A stretch of DNA of 64,000 nucleotides from Micromonospora thermarum. Its GTDB lineage: Bacteria > Actinomycetota > Actinomycetes > Mycobacteriales > Micromonosporaceae. Below, in pieces: positions 50,713-60,976 of this stretch (position 1 is its first letter; every line of letters starts with the position of its first letter). Made by a program: the position numbers and the translations under genes. Under the pieces are notes generated by a model, which was given only the letters and a program-made list of their open reading frames with translations, had not been told where the DNA came from and searched no databases. The DNA is taken from the NCBI RefSeq assembly GCF_012034245.1, contig NZ_JAATEO010000008.1, forward strand, positions 124,001-188,000, written 5' to 3'.

Positions 50713-51219
50713 GTGTACGTCTCCGCGCGCAGCGACTACGCCCTCCGGGCGATGCTCGCCGTCGCCGCCGGAACCACCGGCGACGCGGCGACGACGGGCG
50801 GCGACCGGAAACCGGCGGGCGCCGACGGGCACCCGCCGCCGGGTGGCGAGCTGGTGAAGGCGGCGGCACTGGCCGAGGCCCAGGAGATCCCGCTGAGCTT
50901 CCTCCAGGGCATCCTGGTCGACCTGCGCCGGGCCGGGCTGCTGCTCAGCCACCGGGGCACCGAGGGCGGGTACGCCCTGGCCCGGCCGGCGGAGGAGATC
51001 ACCGTGGGCGACGTGCTGCGCGCCGTCGGCGGCTCACTGACCACGGTGCGTGGGCTGCCCGCCGAGCGGGCCGGCTACCAGGGGGTCGCCACCGGGCTGC
51101 GGGACGTGTGGCTGGCCGTACATGGGGCCATCGCCCTGGTCGTCGACCAGACCACCCTCGCCGACCTGCTCTCGGCCGGGCAGCGTCCGACCGCCGACGC
51201 ACCCCTCGCCGGCACCTGA
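50713..51219 (+). CDS. Rrf2-family regulator (CymR-like)
   Basis: A 168-residue Rrf2 protein: YVSARSDYALRAMLAVAAG at the N-terminus (winged helix), then after a low-complexity insert (about 25 to 48) ALAEAQEIPLSFLQGILVDLRRAGLLLSHRGTEGGY, the recognition helix and wing. It lacks the three-cysteine cluster of IscR, so it is a cluster-free, CymR-type member. The GTG start is one base after the permease stop. It probably controls this operon and perhaps sulfur metabolism through the dyads at 47863-47977. Confidence 0.85.
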   Translation: MYVSARSDYALRAMLAVAAGTTGDAATTGGDRKPAGADGHPPPGGELVKAAALAEAQEIPLSFLQGILVDLRRAGLLLSHRGTEGGYALARPAEEITVGDVLRAVGGSLTTVRGLPAERAGYQGVATGLRDVWLAVHGAIALVVDQTTLADLLSAGQRPTADAPLAGT

Positions 51220-51230
51220 CGGCGGGTGGC

Positions 51231-51267
51231 TCTGGTCGGGGCCATGCCCCGGATCCCGACCAGAGCC
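51231..51267. terminator. Bidirectional terminator
   Basis: CTCTGGTCGGG (51231-51241) and CCCGACCAGAG (51257-51267) form an 11-bp perfect stem with an inner GGCCATGCC pairing, between the Rrf2 gene and the leftward small gene. Confidence 0.75.
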
Positions 51268-51283
51268 CGTCCCGCGTGGCCTG

Positions 51284-51472
51284 CTAGCTCTCGGTCGGGG
51301 CGGACGCCCCGTCCGGGCTGTGCAGCTCCACCGGCGCGGCCGGGTTGGCACCGCCCGGCACGGCGTGCCACGGGGTGAAGACCGCGACCAGGGCGAGCAG
51401 CACCCCGGCGGCGGCGACCGCCACCACCAGCAGCAGTTCCCGTACCGCACCCGAGCCGGTGTCCCCCGTCAT
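51284..51472 (-). CDS. Small membrane protein, hypothetical
   Basis: A 62-residue protein with one hydrophobic helix (LLLVVAVAAAGVLLALVAVF, about 13 to 32) and a Pro/Ala-rich outer tail. ATG 51472 with GGGGAGGGCGCG upstream. Third positions are mostly G or C. No family known. The 225-bp region to the right (51473-51697) holds GC-rich hairpins but no gene. Confidence 0.55.
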   Translation of the reverse strand: MTGDTGSGAVRELLLVVAVAAAGVLLALVAVFTPWHAVPGGANPAAPVELHSPDGASAPTES

Positions 51473-51697
51473 CGCGCCCTCCCCGCCGGGCGGTCGGCCC
51501 GGCTCTGTCCCCCGGGCACACTGTCACCTGCCACGGTGTAGGGCACAGTCGCCGATCGGACGAGAGCGGTGCTGATTGCCGACTCAAGCCACGCGCCCAC
51601 ACGAGGGGCCGGAACGCACCGGCGGGGTGTTCATCCGGCCCGGCCCCGGCGCCGGGGACGGGCCGCGGGAGGGGCCGGCCGGACGGCGGCCGGCCGG

Positions 51698-53014
51698 TCA
51701 GCTGGTCCGGGGACGGCGGGTACGCCGAGGGCGGCCCGAGGAGCGGTGGCCGGCCCGGCCTCCCGTACCGCCGGCCTGGCCCGCCGCGTCGCCCCGGCGC
51801 GGTGCGGGAACCGCCGGCGGCGGCGCGATCGTCACCGGGACACCCGACGGCTCCCGGGCACCGGTCACCCGGACCAGCTCCGGGTGACCGGGGCGTACGC
51901 GGGTCGACTCGGGGCTGATCCCGGCCGTCGCCATCAGCCGGGACACCTCCTGCCGCTGCTCGGGCAGGACCAGGGTGACCACCGTGCCCGACTCCCCCGC
52001 CCGGGCGGTCCGGCCGCCTCGGTGCAGGTAGTCCTTCGCGTCGGTCGGCGGGTCCACGTTGACCACCAGGTCGAGCCCGTCCACGTGGATGCCCCGGGCC
52101 GCCACGTCGGTGGCGACCAGCGCGGTCACCTGCCCGGTGCGGAACTGCTCCAGGATGCGGGTGCGCTGCGGCTGGGACTTGCCGCCGTGCAACGCGGCCG
52201 CGCGGACGCCCTTGGCGAGCAACTGGCGGGCGACCCGGTCGGCACGGTGCTTCGTGCCCATGAACATGATGGTGCGGCCCTCCCGGGCCGCGATCCAGCT
52301 CAGCGCGGCCGGCTTGTCGACCGCCTCCACGTGCAGCACGTGATGGGTCATCGCGGTGACGGTGGCCGTGCCCGGGTCAACCGAGTGGGTCACCGGGTCG
52401 GTCAGGAAGCGCCGGACCAGCCGGTCGACGCCGCCATCCAGGGTGGCCGAGAAGAGCATCCGCTGGCCGTTCGGGGCGACCTGTTCGAGCAGGCGGGTGA
52501 CCTGCGGCAGGAATCCCATGTCGGCCATCTGGTCGGCCTCGTCCAGCACGGTGACGCCGACCTGGTCGAGCCGGACGTCGCCCCGGTTGATCAGGTCGTG
52601 CAGGCGCCCGGGCGTGGCCACCACCAACTCGGCGCCGGCCCGCAGCGCCTCCGCCTGCCGGTTCAGCGACAGGCCACCGACCACGGTGGCGCAGCGCAGC
52701 CCGACCGCCCGGGCGTACGGGTCGAGGGCCGTAGTCACCTGCTGGGCCAGCTCACGGGTGGGCACCAGCACGAGCGCGAGCGGGCGCCCCGGCCGGGCGC
52801 GGCGGCCGGCGGTGCGGGAGAGGAGTGGAAGCCCGAAGGCCAGGGTCTTGCCGGAGCCGGTACGGCCGCGGCCGAGCACGTCCCGGCCGGCGAGCGAGTC
52901 CGGCAGGGTCGCCTCCTGGATCGGGAACGGCGCGGTGATGCCCTGCGCGGCCAGTTCGGCGAGCAGCGCCGGGGCGAGCCCGGTGTGGGCGAACGACGGT
53001 GCGACGGTGGTCAT
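51698..53014 (-). CDS. DEAD-box RNA helicase
   Basis: A 438-residue DEAD-box helicase. Motif I: GRGRTGSGKT (about 47); Ia: VPTRELAQQ; II: VLDEADQM; III: LFSATL; VI: YLHRGGRTARAG; the Q motif FPIQ is before motif I. A Gly/Arg-rich tail follows. ATG 53014 with AGGAAGGCTCACC upstream; the long frame to 53203 is not supported. It lies just downstream of the cold-shock gene in the same direction, a pair fitted for RNA unwinding at low temperature. Confidence 0.93.
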   Translation of the reverse strand: MTTVAPSFAHTGLAPALLAELAAQGITAPFPIQEATLPDSLAGRDVLGRGRTGSGKTLAFGLPLLSRTAGRRARPGRPLALVLVPTRELAQQVTTALDPYARAVGLRCATVVGGLSLNRQAEALRAGAELVVATPGRLHDLINRGDVRLDQVGVTVLDEADQMADMGFLPQVTRLLEQVAPNGQRMLFSATLDGGVDRLVRRFLTDPVTHSVDPGTATVTAMTHHVLHVEAVDKPAALSWIAAREGRTIMFMGTKHRADRVARQLLAKGVRAAALHGGKSQPQRTRILEQFRTGQVTALVATDVAARGIHVDGLDLVVNVDPPTDAKDYLHRGGRTARAGESGTVVTLVLPEQRQEVSRLMATAGISPESTRVRPGHPELVRVTGAREPSGVPVTIAPPPAVPAPRRGDAAGQAGGTGGRAGHRSSGRPRRTRRPRTS

Positions 53015-53120
53015 GGTGAGCCTTCCTCGACGCGGCACGTGTCGAGGGAGGGCGCCGGGCGGCGCTGTCGACCGGCGGAACCGTCCGCCGGGACTCACAA
53101 GCACGAACCGAAAAGGTACG

Positions 53121-53182
53121 GGGCCGGCCCGCCCCCGCGTCGCCGCCTGGTTGCCAGGTCGACGGCGGGGCGGGCCGGTCCC
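53121..53182 (-). terminator. Long hairpin after the cold-shock gene
   Basis: GGGCCGGCCCGCCCCC (about 53121-53136) and GGGGCGGGCCGGTCCC (53167-53182) pair over 14 bp, with inner GCCTGG/CCAGG. It separates the cold-shock gene from the helicase, so they may be partly independent. Confidence 0.75.
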
Positions 53183-53227
53183 GTCACCACGCCCGGAGGG
53201 CATGGTGGGTGTTACCCGATCCGAAGA

Positions 53228-53431
53228 TCAGAGCGGGCGGATGTTCTCCGCCTGCGGGCCCTTCTGGCCCTGGGTCACCTCGAACTCGACCCGCTGGTTC
53301 TCGTCCAGGCTCCGGTAGCCGGAGGACTGGATGGCCGAGAAGTGGGCGAAGACGTCGGCGCCGCCGCCGTCCGGGGTGATGAAGCCGAAGCCCTTGTCAG
53401 CGTTGAACCACTTGACGGTGCCAATTGCCAT
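53228..53431 (-). CDS. Cold-shock protein
   Basis: A 67-residue CspA-type single-domain RNA chaperone: [20 protein letters not shown] (RNP1 KGFGFI) and VFAHFSAIQ (RNP2). ATG 53431 with AAGGAGACGAAC upstream. Standard length. The next gene downstream is a DEAD-box helicase, a known association in cold adaptation. Confidence 0.96.
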   Translation of the reverse strand: MAIGTVKWFNADKGFGFITPDGGGADVFAHFSAIQSSGYRSLDENQRVEFEVTQGQKGPQAENIRPL

Positions 53432-53631
53432 GTTCGTCTCCTTGACGGAACGTCGAACCCGCACCTGTTGCGGGCTCGAGAGGAGCGGACCGCGCCGGAT
53501 CGCGCGGCCTGCCTGTCGCTTCTGGTCGCCCCGCCCGGAGAACTCCGGACACAACAAAGAGCGCCTGGGGCCACAATCCGCCAGGCGCACACAGAGTCTC
53601 TGGGAACCATAACTGCAACGGCACCAACCTA
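53432..53631 (-). other. Leader of the cold-shock gene
   Basis: About 200 bases between the cold-shock ATG and the adnB stop, without a gene. A GCGCCTGG/CCAGGCGC hairpin (53561-53588) occurs. Long structured leaders are typical of cold-shock mRNAs, so some may be transcribed; the hairpin could also end adnB transcription. Confidence 0.45.
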
Positions 53632-56600
53632 TCACGGATGGCCGGAAACGCCACCCGCTTGCGGACTTTCCGGCACCGAAGCGATCAGCGCGGTCAGCCC
53701 GGCGACGTCGAGCAGGTCCACCGGCCGGACCGTCACCCCGTCCCGGACGTAGTGGAAGGCCGCCCCGATCCGGTCGACCGGCACGCCGACCAGCTCCGCC
53801 CAGGCCAGCCGGTACACGGCGAGCTGCACCGCCGCCGCCTCGGCCGCCGGCCCGGTCGGCTGCCGGCCGGTCTTCCAGTCGACCACGTCGAACCGGCCCC
53901 CCGGGCGGGCGAAGACGGCGTCCATCCGACCACGGACCACGATGCCGGCGATCACCGTCGCGAACGGAACCTCCACCTCCACCGGCGTCCGGTCGGCCCA
54001 CTCGCTGGCAAGGAAGCGCTCCTGGAGCTCGGCCAGCGCCTCGTCCGGCGCGGCGTCCGCGTCCGCCGCGCCGGGCAGTTCGTCGACGTCGAGCAGCCGG
54101 TCGGCCCCGAAGCGCTGCTCCAGCCAGGCGTGGAAGGCGGTGCCCCGCCGGGCGTACGGGTTGGGTTCGCTGGGCAGCGGACGGCGCAGCGTCCGGGCGA
54201 GGCCGGCCGGATCCCGGCGCAGGGCCACGAGCTGGGTGACCGAGAGCTGCCCGGGCAGCGCGACCTCGACCGGACCGGACTGCCGGGTCAGCTCGGCCCG
54301 CTCGGCGAGGAGCAGGTCGGCCTCCCGCCGCCACCGGGTCACCTCGGGATCCTCGGCGACCACGTCGGCGGGCGCGCCGCTCGTCGGCCCGCTGTCCACA
54401 GCGCCCGTCGGATCGCTCGCGCCGACCGGGCGCTCGGCGGACCCGTCCGAGAAGCTCCCGCCGGCCGCGGGCGCGTCCGTGGCCGGGCGGGCACCGGCGC
54501 CGTCGGCGAGGTACCGCCGGACCAGCGCTGCCGCCTCGGCGAGGGCCGGCCGGCGCCCGCCCAGGGGATCGGCCGGCCACTCGGCCCGGAGCACGACCTC
54601 GGTCGTCGGGTTGACCGCGTCCGGGGCGGGCTCGGGAGCCCACTCGTCGACCACGTGCCCCGCGCCACCGTCCAGGCAGGCATCGTGCACCTCGCGCAGC
54701 AGCACCGACGGGCCGCGCGGACGCTTCGTGCCCTCACCCCACCAGTGACCGGAACACAGCAGGAGCCGGCGGGGACGGGTCACCGCCACGTACGCCAGCC
54801 GCCGCTCCTCCCGCTCGTCGTGCGCGCGCCAGGCGTCGGTGAAGTCCTCCAGCGCCCGCGCCACCCCGCGCTGGTCCCCGACGTCGGCGAGGGCCAGCGC
54901 GGGCAGGCCGTCGGCGTCACCGCGCAGCGGGAACGGCAGCACGCCCAGCCCGCCCAGCCAGTGGTCGGAGTTGCGCACCAGCCCCGGCCACACACCGCGG
55001 CTGAGCCCGGCGACCGCCACCACGTCCCACTCCAGGCCCTTGGCGGCGTGCGCGGTGAGGATCTGCACGGCTCCCTCGACGACCTCCACCTCGCCGGGGG
55101 TGAGACCGCGCTCCTCGTCCTCGGCGGCGGCGAGGTAGGCCAGGAACGCCGACAGGGTCGCCCCCGGCGTCTCCCCGCTGAACCGCGCCGCCACGTCACC
55201 GAGCGCGTCCAGGTGACCGCGGGCGAGGCCGGCGTCGCCCGCCCCGTCCCGGCCGGCCCGCACCGCCACCTCCACGTCGAGGCCGATGGTCCGCTCGACG
55301 TCCGCGATGAGGTCCGGCAGGGACTGGTCCAGCCGGTACCGCAGCAGGCCCAGCTCGCGGGCGTACGCGCGCAGCCGCGCGTAGCCCTCCGCCGAGTACG
55401 CCTGCGCCGGCCCCAGGTCGGCGAGGGCCTCCACCAGCGTCGCCTCGTCCAGCGCGTCCGGGACGATCTCCGGCTCGTCCCCGGCGGCGAGCCGCCGGCG
55501 GGCGGACGCGATGGCCTTCGCCCGGCGGTGCAGGGCCACCAGGTCGCGCGGCCCGATGCGCCAGCGGGCGCCGGTCAGCAGGCGCAGCAGCGCCGCGCCG
55601 TCGGTCGGGTCGGCGAGCACCCGCAGGGTGCACACCACGTCCCGCACCTCCGGCGTGTCCAGCAGGCCGCCCAGCCCCACCACGTCGACCGGCAGGCCCC
55701 GCGCCCGCAGCGCCGACTCGATCGCCGGGATCTGGCTGCGCAGCCGCACCAGCACCGCCGTGGTGGGGCGCGCCGCCACCGGGATGTGCTCGGGCAGCAC
55801 CCCGGGTGTCCCCGCCGTCCCCTGCCAGGCGCGCAGCACACTGTCGGCGATCCAGTCCGCCTCGTCCGCGTACGTCGGGAGGAGCGCACAGTGGACGGTG
55901 CCGGCCGCGGCTCCCCGAGGCGTGCGGTGCGGGATCGGGTCCTTGACGCTCAGCGCCGCGTGCAGTTCCGGCACCCGGGCGCCGGCCGCGCGCAGCGGCG
56001 TGGCCAGGGCGTTCGCCACGGCGAGGATCTCCGGGCGGTTGCGCCAGCTGGTGGTGAGGCTGCCTACCGCGGCCGGCGTGCCGTCGGCGCGGGCGAACTC
56101 GGTGGGGAACCGGTCCAGCGTGCCGGCGCTGGCCCCGCGCCAGCCGTAGATCGACTGGCACGGGTCGCCGACGGCGGTGACCGGATGGCCGCCGCCGAAG
56201 AGCGCGTTGAGCAGCACCACCTGGGCGTGGCTGGTGTCCTGGTACTCGTCGAGCAGCACCACCCGGTACCGGTCACGCTCGACCTCGCCGACCGCCGGGT
56301 GGTCCCGGGCGACCCGGGCGGCCCGGGCCAACTGGTCGGCGAAGTCCATCGCCTCGAAGTCCTCCTTGCGCCGGGCGTACGCGCGCACCAACGGGAGCAG
56401 CTTCAACCGTGTCTGCTGGAGGGTGAGGGCCTTCTTGACGTCCGCGTAGACGCGGCCGGGCCGCGACTGCACGTCGGCGAAGAAGCGGCCGGTCCAGGCG
56501 GCCAGGTCGTCCGGATCGACCAGGTGCTCGTCCAGCTCGCCGGCGAGGGCCAGCACCGCGTCGGTGATCGTGCTCGGCATCCGGTCCACGTCGGACATGT

Positions 56601-57174
56601 CACCGTCGTAGTTGCGCACGATCAGGTCGACGAGCTGCCAGCGGGACGCCTCGGTGAGCAGTCGCGTGGACGGCTCGTACCCGGCCCGCAGCCCGTGCTC
56701 GGTCACGATGCGTCCGGCGTACGAGTGGTACGTGGAGACGGTCGGCTCGCCGGACAGCGGGTCGTCGAACGGGTCCCGACCCCGCCGGCCCAGCCTCCGG
56801 ACCAGCTGGTCGAGCCGGGCGCGTACCCGGTGCGCCAGCTCCCCGGCCGCCTTGCGGGTGAACGTGAGGCCGAGGACCTGCTCGGGACGGACGTACGAGT
56901 TGGCCACCAGCCAGACCACCCGCGCGGCCATCGTCTCGGTCTTGCCCGAGCCGGCGCCGGCCACCACCAGCAGCGGCTCCACCGGAGCGGCGATGATCGC
57001 CGCCTGCTCCCGCGTCGGCGCCGGCAGCCGCAGCAGCTTCGCCAGCTCGACCGGCGTGTAGCGGGGGCCGGCGTCCGCCACCCTCGGGGCCGGCGTCGCG
57101 GAGCTGAACAGGGTCGGCTGGCTCACGGTGTCGTCCGCGGCTGCGGGGCTGGCACGCTCACTCCTCGCCCTCAC
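53632..57174 (-). CDS. adnB: AdnB-like helicase-nuclease subunit
   Basis: Large UvrD-like motor with a C-terminal RecB-family nuclease domain. Walker [16 protein letters not shown] (about 73); motif [14 protein letters not shown] (about 305); nuclease motif near residue 1108: [12 protein letters not shown]. In mycobacteria AdnAB is the end-resecting motor-nuclease in double-strand break repair, with AdnB as lead motor. Length 1180 is close to the mycobacterial 1100. Start GTG 57174 is inside a dispersed repeat; VSQPTLFSS at GTG 57126 may be the native start. Matches Rv3201c. Confidence 0.93.
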   Translation of the reverse strand: MRARSERASPAAADDTVSQPTLFSSATPAPRVADAGPRYTPVELAKLLRLPAPTREQAAIIAAPVEPLLVVAGAGSGKTETMAARVVWLVANSYVRPEQVLGLTFTRKAAGELAHRVRARLDQLVRRLGRRGRDPFDDPLSGEPTVSTYHSYAGRIVTEHGLRAGYEPSTRLLTEASRWQLVDLIVRNYDGDMSDVDRMPSTITDAVLALAGELDEHLVDPDDLAAWTGRFFADVQSRPGRVYADVKKALTLQQTRLKLLPLVRAYARRKEDFEAMDFADQLARAARVARDHPAVGEVERDRYRVVLLDEYQDTSHAQVVLLNALFGGGHPVTAVGDPCQSIYGWRGASAGTLDRFPTEFARADGTPAAVGSLTTSWRNRPEILAVANALATPLRAAGARVPELHAALSVKDPIPHRTPRGAAAGTVHCALLPTYADEADWIADSVLRAWQGTAGTPGVLPEHIPVAARPTTAVLVRLRSQIPAIESALRARGLPVDVVGLGGLLDTPEVRDVVCTLRVLADPTDGAALLRLLTGARWRIGPRDLVALHRRAKAIASARRRLAAGDEPEIVPDALDEATLVEALADLGPAQAYSAEGYARLRAYARELGLLRYRLDQSLPDLIADVERTIGLDVEVAVRAGRDGAGDAGLARGHLDALGDVAARFSGETPGATLSAFLAYLAAAEDEERGLTPGEVEVVEGAVQILTAHAAKGLEWDVVAVAGLSRGVWPGLVRNSDHWLGGLGVLPFPLRGDADGLPALALADVGDQRGVARALEDFTDAWRAHDEREERRLAYVAVTRPRRLLLCSGHWWGEGTKRPRGPSVLLREVHDACLDGGAGHVVDEWAPEPAPDAVNPTTEVVLRAEWPADPLGGRRPALAEAAALVRRYLADGAGARPATDAPAAGGSFSDGSAERPVGASDPTGAVDSGPTSGAPADVVAEDPEVTRWRREADLLLAERAELTRQSGPVEVALPGQLSVTQLVALRRDPAGLARTLRRPLPSEPNPYARRGTAFHAWLEQRFGADRLLDVDELPGAADADAAPDEALAELQERFLASEWADRTPVEVEVPFATVIAGIVVRGRMDAVFARPGGRFDVVDWKTGRQPTGPAAEAAAVQLAVYRLAWAELVGVPVDRIGAAFHYVRDGVTVRPVDLLDVAGLTALIASVPESPQAGGVSGHP

Positions 57175-57230
57175 TCACCTTGTCCTCGTTCGCGACCGCG
57201 GGGCTCGCAAAGCTCACTCCTCGCGCTCAC
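57134..57230 (-). repeat. Dispersed element, copies B and C, between adnA and adnB
   Basis: Copy B (57191-57230) repeats the element at 46409; the last codons and stop of adnA (ETREREE, TGA) are encoded within it. Copy C (57134-57175) is degraded but has GTGAGGGCGAGGAGTGAG and CGGCTGCGGGG-like parts, and provides the GTG taken as adnB start. Both in the same orientation as copy A. Confidence 0.7.
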
Positions 57231-60200
57231 GGGTCTCCGGCCGGGGGATGACGGTCGGCGGTTCGACGACCTGGCGCCCCTGCCCGGACACCGGGCAGCT
57301 CGTGCGTACCGGGCAGACCCGGCACTTCGAGTTGGCGACCGCGGCGAAGGTGGCGGCGGCCATCGTATCGGCGGTGCGCCGGACCAGGGCGGTCGCCCAG
57401 CCGGCCTCCGGCCCCTCACCGGCCGGCGGCTGGGTCTGCTCCTTCGCGTCCTTGGCGCCGGTGCCGAGCTGCACCAGGGCGGCGCCGCCGGACTCCTCCC
57501 CGTACGCGGCGAACGCCCCCGACTCGACCGCCGCCTGGTACGCGCCGAGCTGCGGGTGCTCCGCGAGGTCCGCCGCGGTGACCGCGGTCGACTTGCCGGT
57601 CTTCAGGTCGACCACCACGAGCCGGCCGTCCGCGTCGACCTCCAGCCGGTCCACCCGGCCGGCCAGCTCGACCGGCCGGTGCGGATCGTCGAGCCGGACG
57701 GCGAACTCGTGCTCGATGGCGAGCAGCCGGCGCGGGTTGGCGGCCAGCCAGCGCAGCAGCTTGTCGACCATCGCCTCGGCGCGGGCCCGCTCCGGCCCGG
57801 CCATCCAGCGGGCGGCCAGCTCGATCGCGTCGAACCGGGCGGCGACGTAGTCGAGCAGGGCGCCCCGGTCCGCACTGGCGTCCTCGGCGAGCATCGCGGC
57901 GGCGTGGACCAGGTTGCCGACACCCTGGGCGGTGCTGGCCGGCGCGCTTCCGCCGTGCCGTTCCAGCAGCCAGCGCAGGCTGCACCGCAGGGCGCTCTCC
58001 ATCGCCGACGGGGTGACCCGGACCGGCTCTCCCTCGTCGACCAGCGGCCGGTCGTCCGAGAGGGGGCGCAGCCCCCACCAGTCGTCCGGGTGCGCGCCGG
58101 AGACCCCGGCGGCGGCCAGGCGGGCCAGCTCGGCCGCCGCCGCGTGCCGCCGGGCCGCCGGCGCGGCCGGGTCCGTCACCGCGGTACGCAGTTCGGCCAC
58201 CAACGACGCCAGGGTCAGTGCCCGGGGCGGCCGGCTCACCGGCAGCGTGGTCACCCGGTCGGGTTCGGCGTCGCCGTCCGCGGCCGGCGCGTCGCCGTCC
58301 TCCCCCGGAGTCGACGCCTCGTCGATCGGCAACGTCAGCGCGGCGACGTCGCCGGGTCGCCGAGCCGCCGAATCCTCGCCCTCCGCGGGGACGTCCCCGG
58401 TCGACGGCTGGCCACCGTCCGACGGGGACGGTCCGGCGGGCCGGGGCCCGGCACCGTCCGGTGCGCCACCGGTCGGGCCGGCACCACCCGTGGGCGGGTC
58501 GGTGGGGCCCAGTTCGTAGAGGAAGCGGCTGGGCTGCTCCTCGTGGTCGTCCCCGCCCACGGCCGCGGAGGCGACCGCGCTGACCAGCAGCCGGTGCCGC
58601 GCCCGCGTCACCGCGACGTGGAACAGGCGCCGCTCCTCGTCCAGCAGGGCAGAGGTCTGGCCGACCACCGTGGCGAGCCGCCCGTCACCGGCCGAGCGGC
58701 CGGCGAGCACGTCGACGAGGCGCTCCGAGCCGAGCAGGCTGCCCCGCAGCCGCAGGTCGGGCCAGACGCCCTCCTGCACGCCGGCGACGGCGACCAGGTC
58801 CCACTCCAGGCCCTTGGCGGCGTGCGCGGTGAGCAGCCGGACCGCGTCACCCCGGTCGGCGGTCGGGGCGAGTGTGTCGGCCGGCAGGTCCTGCCCGAGC
58901 ACGTGGTCGAGGAAGACCTCGGTCCGCGCGCCGGGCAGCCGGTCGGTGAAGCGGGCGGCGGCGTCGAACAGCACCATCACCGCGTCGAGGTCCCGGTCGG
59001 CCGCCTCCGCCCGACGGCGACGGGCGACGTCCCCCTCCCCCGTCGTCGCCGGAGTCCGGGCCAGCGCCGCCGACCACAGGTCGGCGAGCCCGCTGGCCCG
59101 CCAGACCGCCCAGAGCACGTCCTCGGCGGTGGCGCCCGGCCGGGCGGCCGTCTCCCGGGCGACCGCCAGCAGGCCGGCCACGGTCTGCGCCGGCTCCGCC
59201 CACCGGCGGTCGATCCCGGCCAGCTCGGCCGGATCGCGCAGCGCCTCGACGATCAGCTCCCCGGACGGGCGGCGGTCACCCGCCGCGAGCGCCATGACGC
59301 GGAGCCCCTGCCGCAGCCGCCGCTCGGCGAGCGGGTCGGCCCCGCCCAGCGGCGAGTGCAGCAGGGCGACGGCCGCCTCCTCGTCGAGCCGCTCCGGCTC
59401 CAGCGCGCAACGCAGCAGGAGCAACAGCGGGGCGACCGCCGGTTGCAGGTGCAGCGGCAGATCCTCGCCGTGGACCACCGTCGGCACGCCGGCGGCGTGC
59501 AGGGCGCGGCGCAGCGAGGGCAGCTGCCGGGCGGTGGACCGCACCAGCACCGCCATCTCCGACCACGGCACTCCACCGAGCAGGTGCGCCTCGCGCAACG
59601 CGTGCGCCAGCCAGGCCGCCTCGCTGGTGGCGGAGCGGAACGTGCGGACCTCCAGCGTGCCGGGGGACGCGTCGGGCAGCGGGCGCAGCCGCCGGTGCGC
59701 CGCCGGGCCACGCAGCCGGCGGGCCAGCCGGGCGCTCGCCGCCAGCAGGCGGGGGCCGGCCCGGTACGAGGTGGTCAGCACCACCTGGGCGGCGGGCGCC
59801 CCGGAGGCGGTGCGGAACCGGTGGGTGAAGGTCGGCACACCGGTCGGGTCGGCGCCCCGGAAGGCGTACGTGGACGAGTCGGGATCGGCGAAGGCGACGA
59901 GGGTCTTGCCGCCGCCGGCCACGGTCGCCAGCAGATCCTGCTGGGCGGGGTCGGTGTCGGCGTACTCGTCGACGTAGACGTACGCCAGCCGGCGCCGCTC
60001 GGCCTCCAGCAGCTCCGGGTCGTCGAGCAGCATGCCGGTGACGGCCCGGACCAGCTCGGCGGGGTCGTACGCGATCGAGCCCCGGTTGCTCACGTCGCGC
60101 AGCGCGAGCACCGCCACGTACTCCCGGAGGAAGCGCGCGGCGGCCGGCCAGTCGGCGCGGCCGAACTTCTCACCCAGCCGGGCCAGCTCGACCGGGCCGA

Positions 60201-60777
60201 CGCCGCGCTCGGCGGCGCGCATCAGCAGGTCCCGCAGCTGCGCCGCGAAGGCGCGGGTGCGCAGCGCCGGGCGCAGGTCCTCCGGCCAGCCCACCGGGTC
60301 GTCGCCCGGCTCCTCGCCGACCAGGTCGAGCAGCTCCCGGATGATCAGATCCTGCTCGGGACCGGTGAGCAGGCGTGGCGACGGCTCGCCGCGCTCGGCG
60401 GCGGCGCGCCGCAGCAGCCCGAACGCGTACGCCGGGAAGGTGCGCACCAGCGGTTCCCGCAGCACGCGGTGCCCGTCGGCGGCGACCCGTGCCTCGATCC
60501 GCTGCCGCAGCGCGGTGGCCTGCCGGCGGCCGAACGTGAGCACGAGGACGTGCTCGGGATCGACCCCCTCGGCCACCCGGGCGGCGACCGCGTCGACGAG
60601 GGTGGCGGTCTTGCCGGTGCCCGGGCCGCCGAGCACGAGCATCGGCCCGTCGGTGTGCCCGACCACCTCCGCCTGCCGCGGGTCGGCGACCCGCGTGCCC
60701 CTCGCCGCCGGCCCGCCGGAGCGGCGGTCCCCCGGGGCCGCGTCGGCAGGCCGGCGCACCAGCCGGTACGCCTGCAT
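57214..60777 (-). CDS. adnA: AdnA-like helicase-nuclease subunit
   Basis: Companion of AdnB, 1187 residues. Walker A: LVLGGPGTGKTATL (about 43); motif II: YVYVDEYADTDPAQQ (about 275); nuclease: VVVDLKTGKS (about 1080); Cys residues for the iron-sulfur cluster: CRVCPVRTSC (about 1150) with one near 960. A Pro/Ala/Gly-rich linker occurs at about 760 to 840. ATG 60777 follows GGGATGGGGG. AdnA is upstream of AdnB as in mycobacteria (Rv3202c), and the stop falls in a dispersed repeat. Confidence 0.93.
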   Translation of the reverse strand: MQAYRLVRRPADAAPGDRRSGGPAARGTRVADPRQAEVVGHTDGPMLVLGGPGTGKTATLVDAVAARVAEGVDPEHVLVLTFGRRQATALRQRIEARVAADGHRVLREPLVRTFPAYAFGLLRRAAAERGEPSPRLLTGPEQDLIIRELLDLVGEEPGDDPVGWPEDLRPALRTRAFAAQLRDLLMRAAERGVGPVELARLGEKFGRADWPAAARFLREYVAVLALRDVSNRGSIAYDPAELVRAVTGMLLDDPELLEAERRRLAYVYVDEYADTDPAQQDLLATVAGGGKTLVAFADPDSSTYAFRGADPTGVPTFTHRFRTASGAPAAQVVLTTSYRAGPRLLAASARLARRLRGPAAHRRLRPLPDASPGTLEVRTFRSATSEAAWLAHALREAHLLGGVPWSEMAVLVRSTARQLPSLRRALHAAGVPTVVHGEDLPLHLQPAVAPLLLLLRCALEPERLDEEAAVALLHSPLGGADPLAERRLRQGLRVMALAAGDRRPSGELIVEALRDPAELAGIDRRWAEPAQTVAGLLAVARETAARPGATAEDVLWAVWRASGLADLWSAALARTPATTGEGDVARRRRAEAADRDLDAVMVLFDAAARFTDRLPGARTEVFLDHVLGQDLPADTLAPTADRGDAVRLLTAHAAKGLEWDLVAVAGVQEGVWPDLRLRGSLLGSERLVDVLAGRSAGDGRLATVVGQTSALLDEERRLFHVAVTRARHRLLVSAVASAAVGGDDHEEQPSRFLYELGPTDPPTGGAGPTGGAPDGAGPRPAGPSPSDGGQPSTGDVPAEGEDSAARRPGDVAALTLPIDEASTPGEDGDAPAADGDAEPDRVTTLPVSRPPRALTLASLVAELRTAVTDPAAPAARRHAAAAELARLAAAGVSGAHPDDWWGLRPLSDDRPLVDEGEPVRVTPSAMESALRCSLRWLLERHGGSAPASTAQGVGNLVHAAAMLAEDASADRGALLDYVAARFDAIELAARWMAGPERARAEAMVDKLLRWLAANPRRLLAIEHEFAVRLDDPHRPVELAGRVDRLEVDADGRLVVVDLKTGKSTAVTAADLAEHPQLGAYQAAVESGAFAAYGEESGGAALVQLGTGAKDAKEQTQPPAGEGPEAGWATALVRRTADTMAAATFAAVANSKCRVCPVRTSCPVSGQGRQVVEPPTVIPRPETREREE

Positions 60778-60976
60778 CCCCCCATCCCACCAGACCCCAC
60801 CGACATGCCGCCGCACCCCACCCCGATACCGGGCAACGCGTTACGACGCCGCGGCGCGGCGCGCCGCTTCGCGATGCGACTCCGTAGCCACCGCAGTGAG
60901 ACCGTGGTCGCACAGATGGGGCAGCTCGACAGTTGCCGAGGACGTTCACGAGCCCGCGTCGGGCGAGCGGCCCGGG

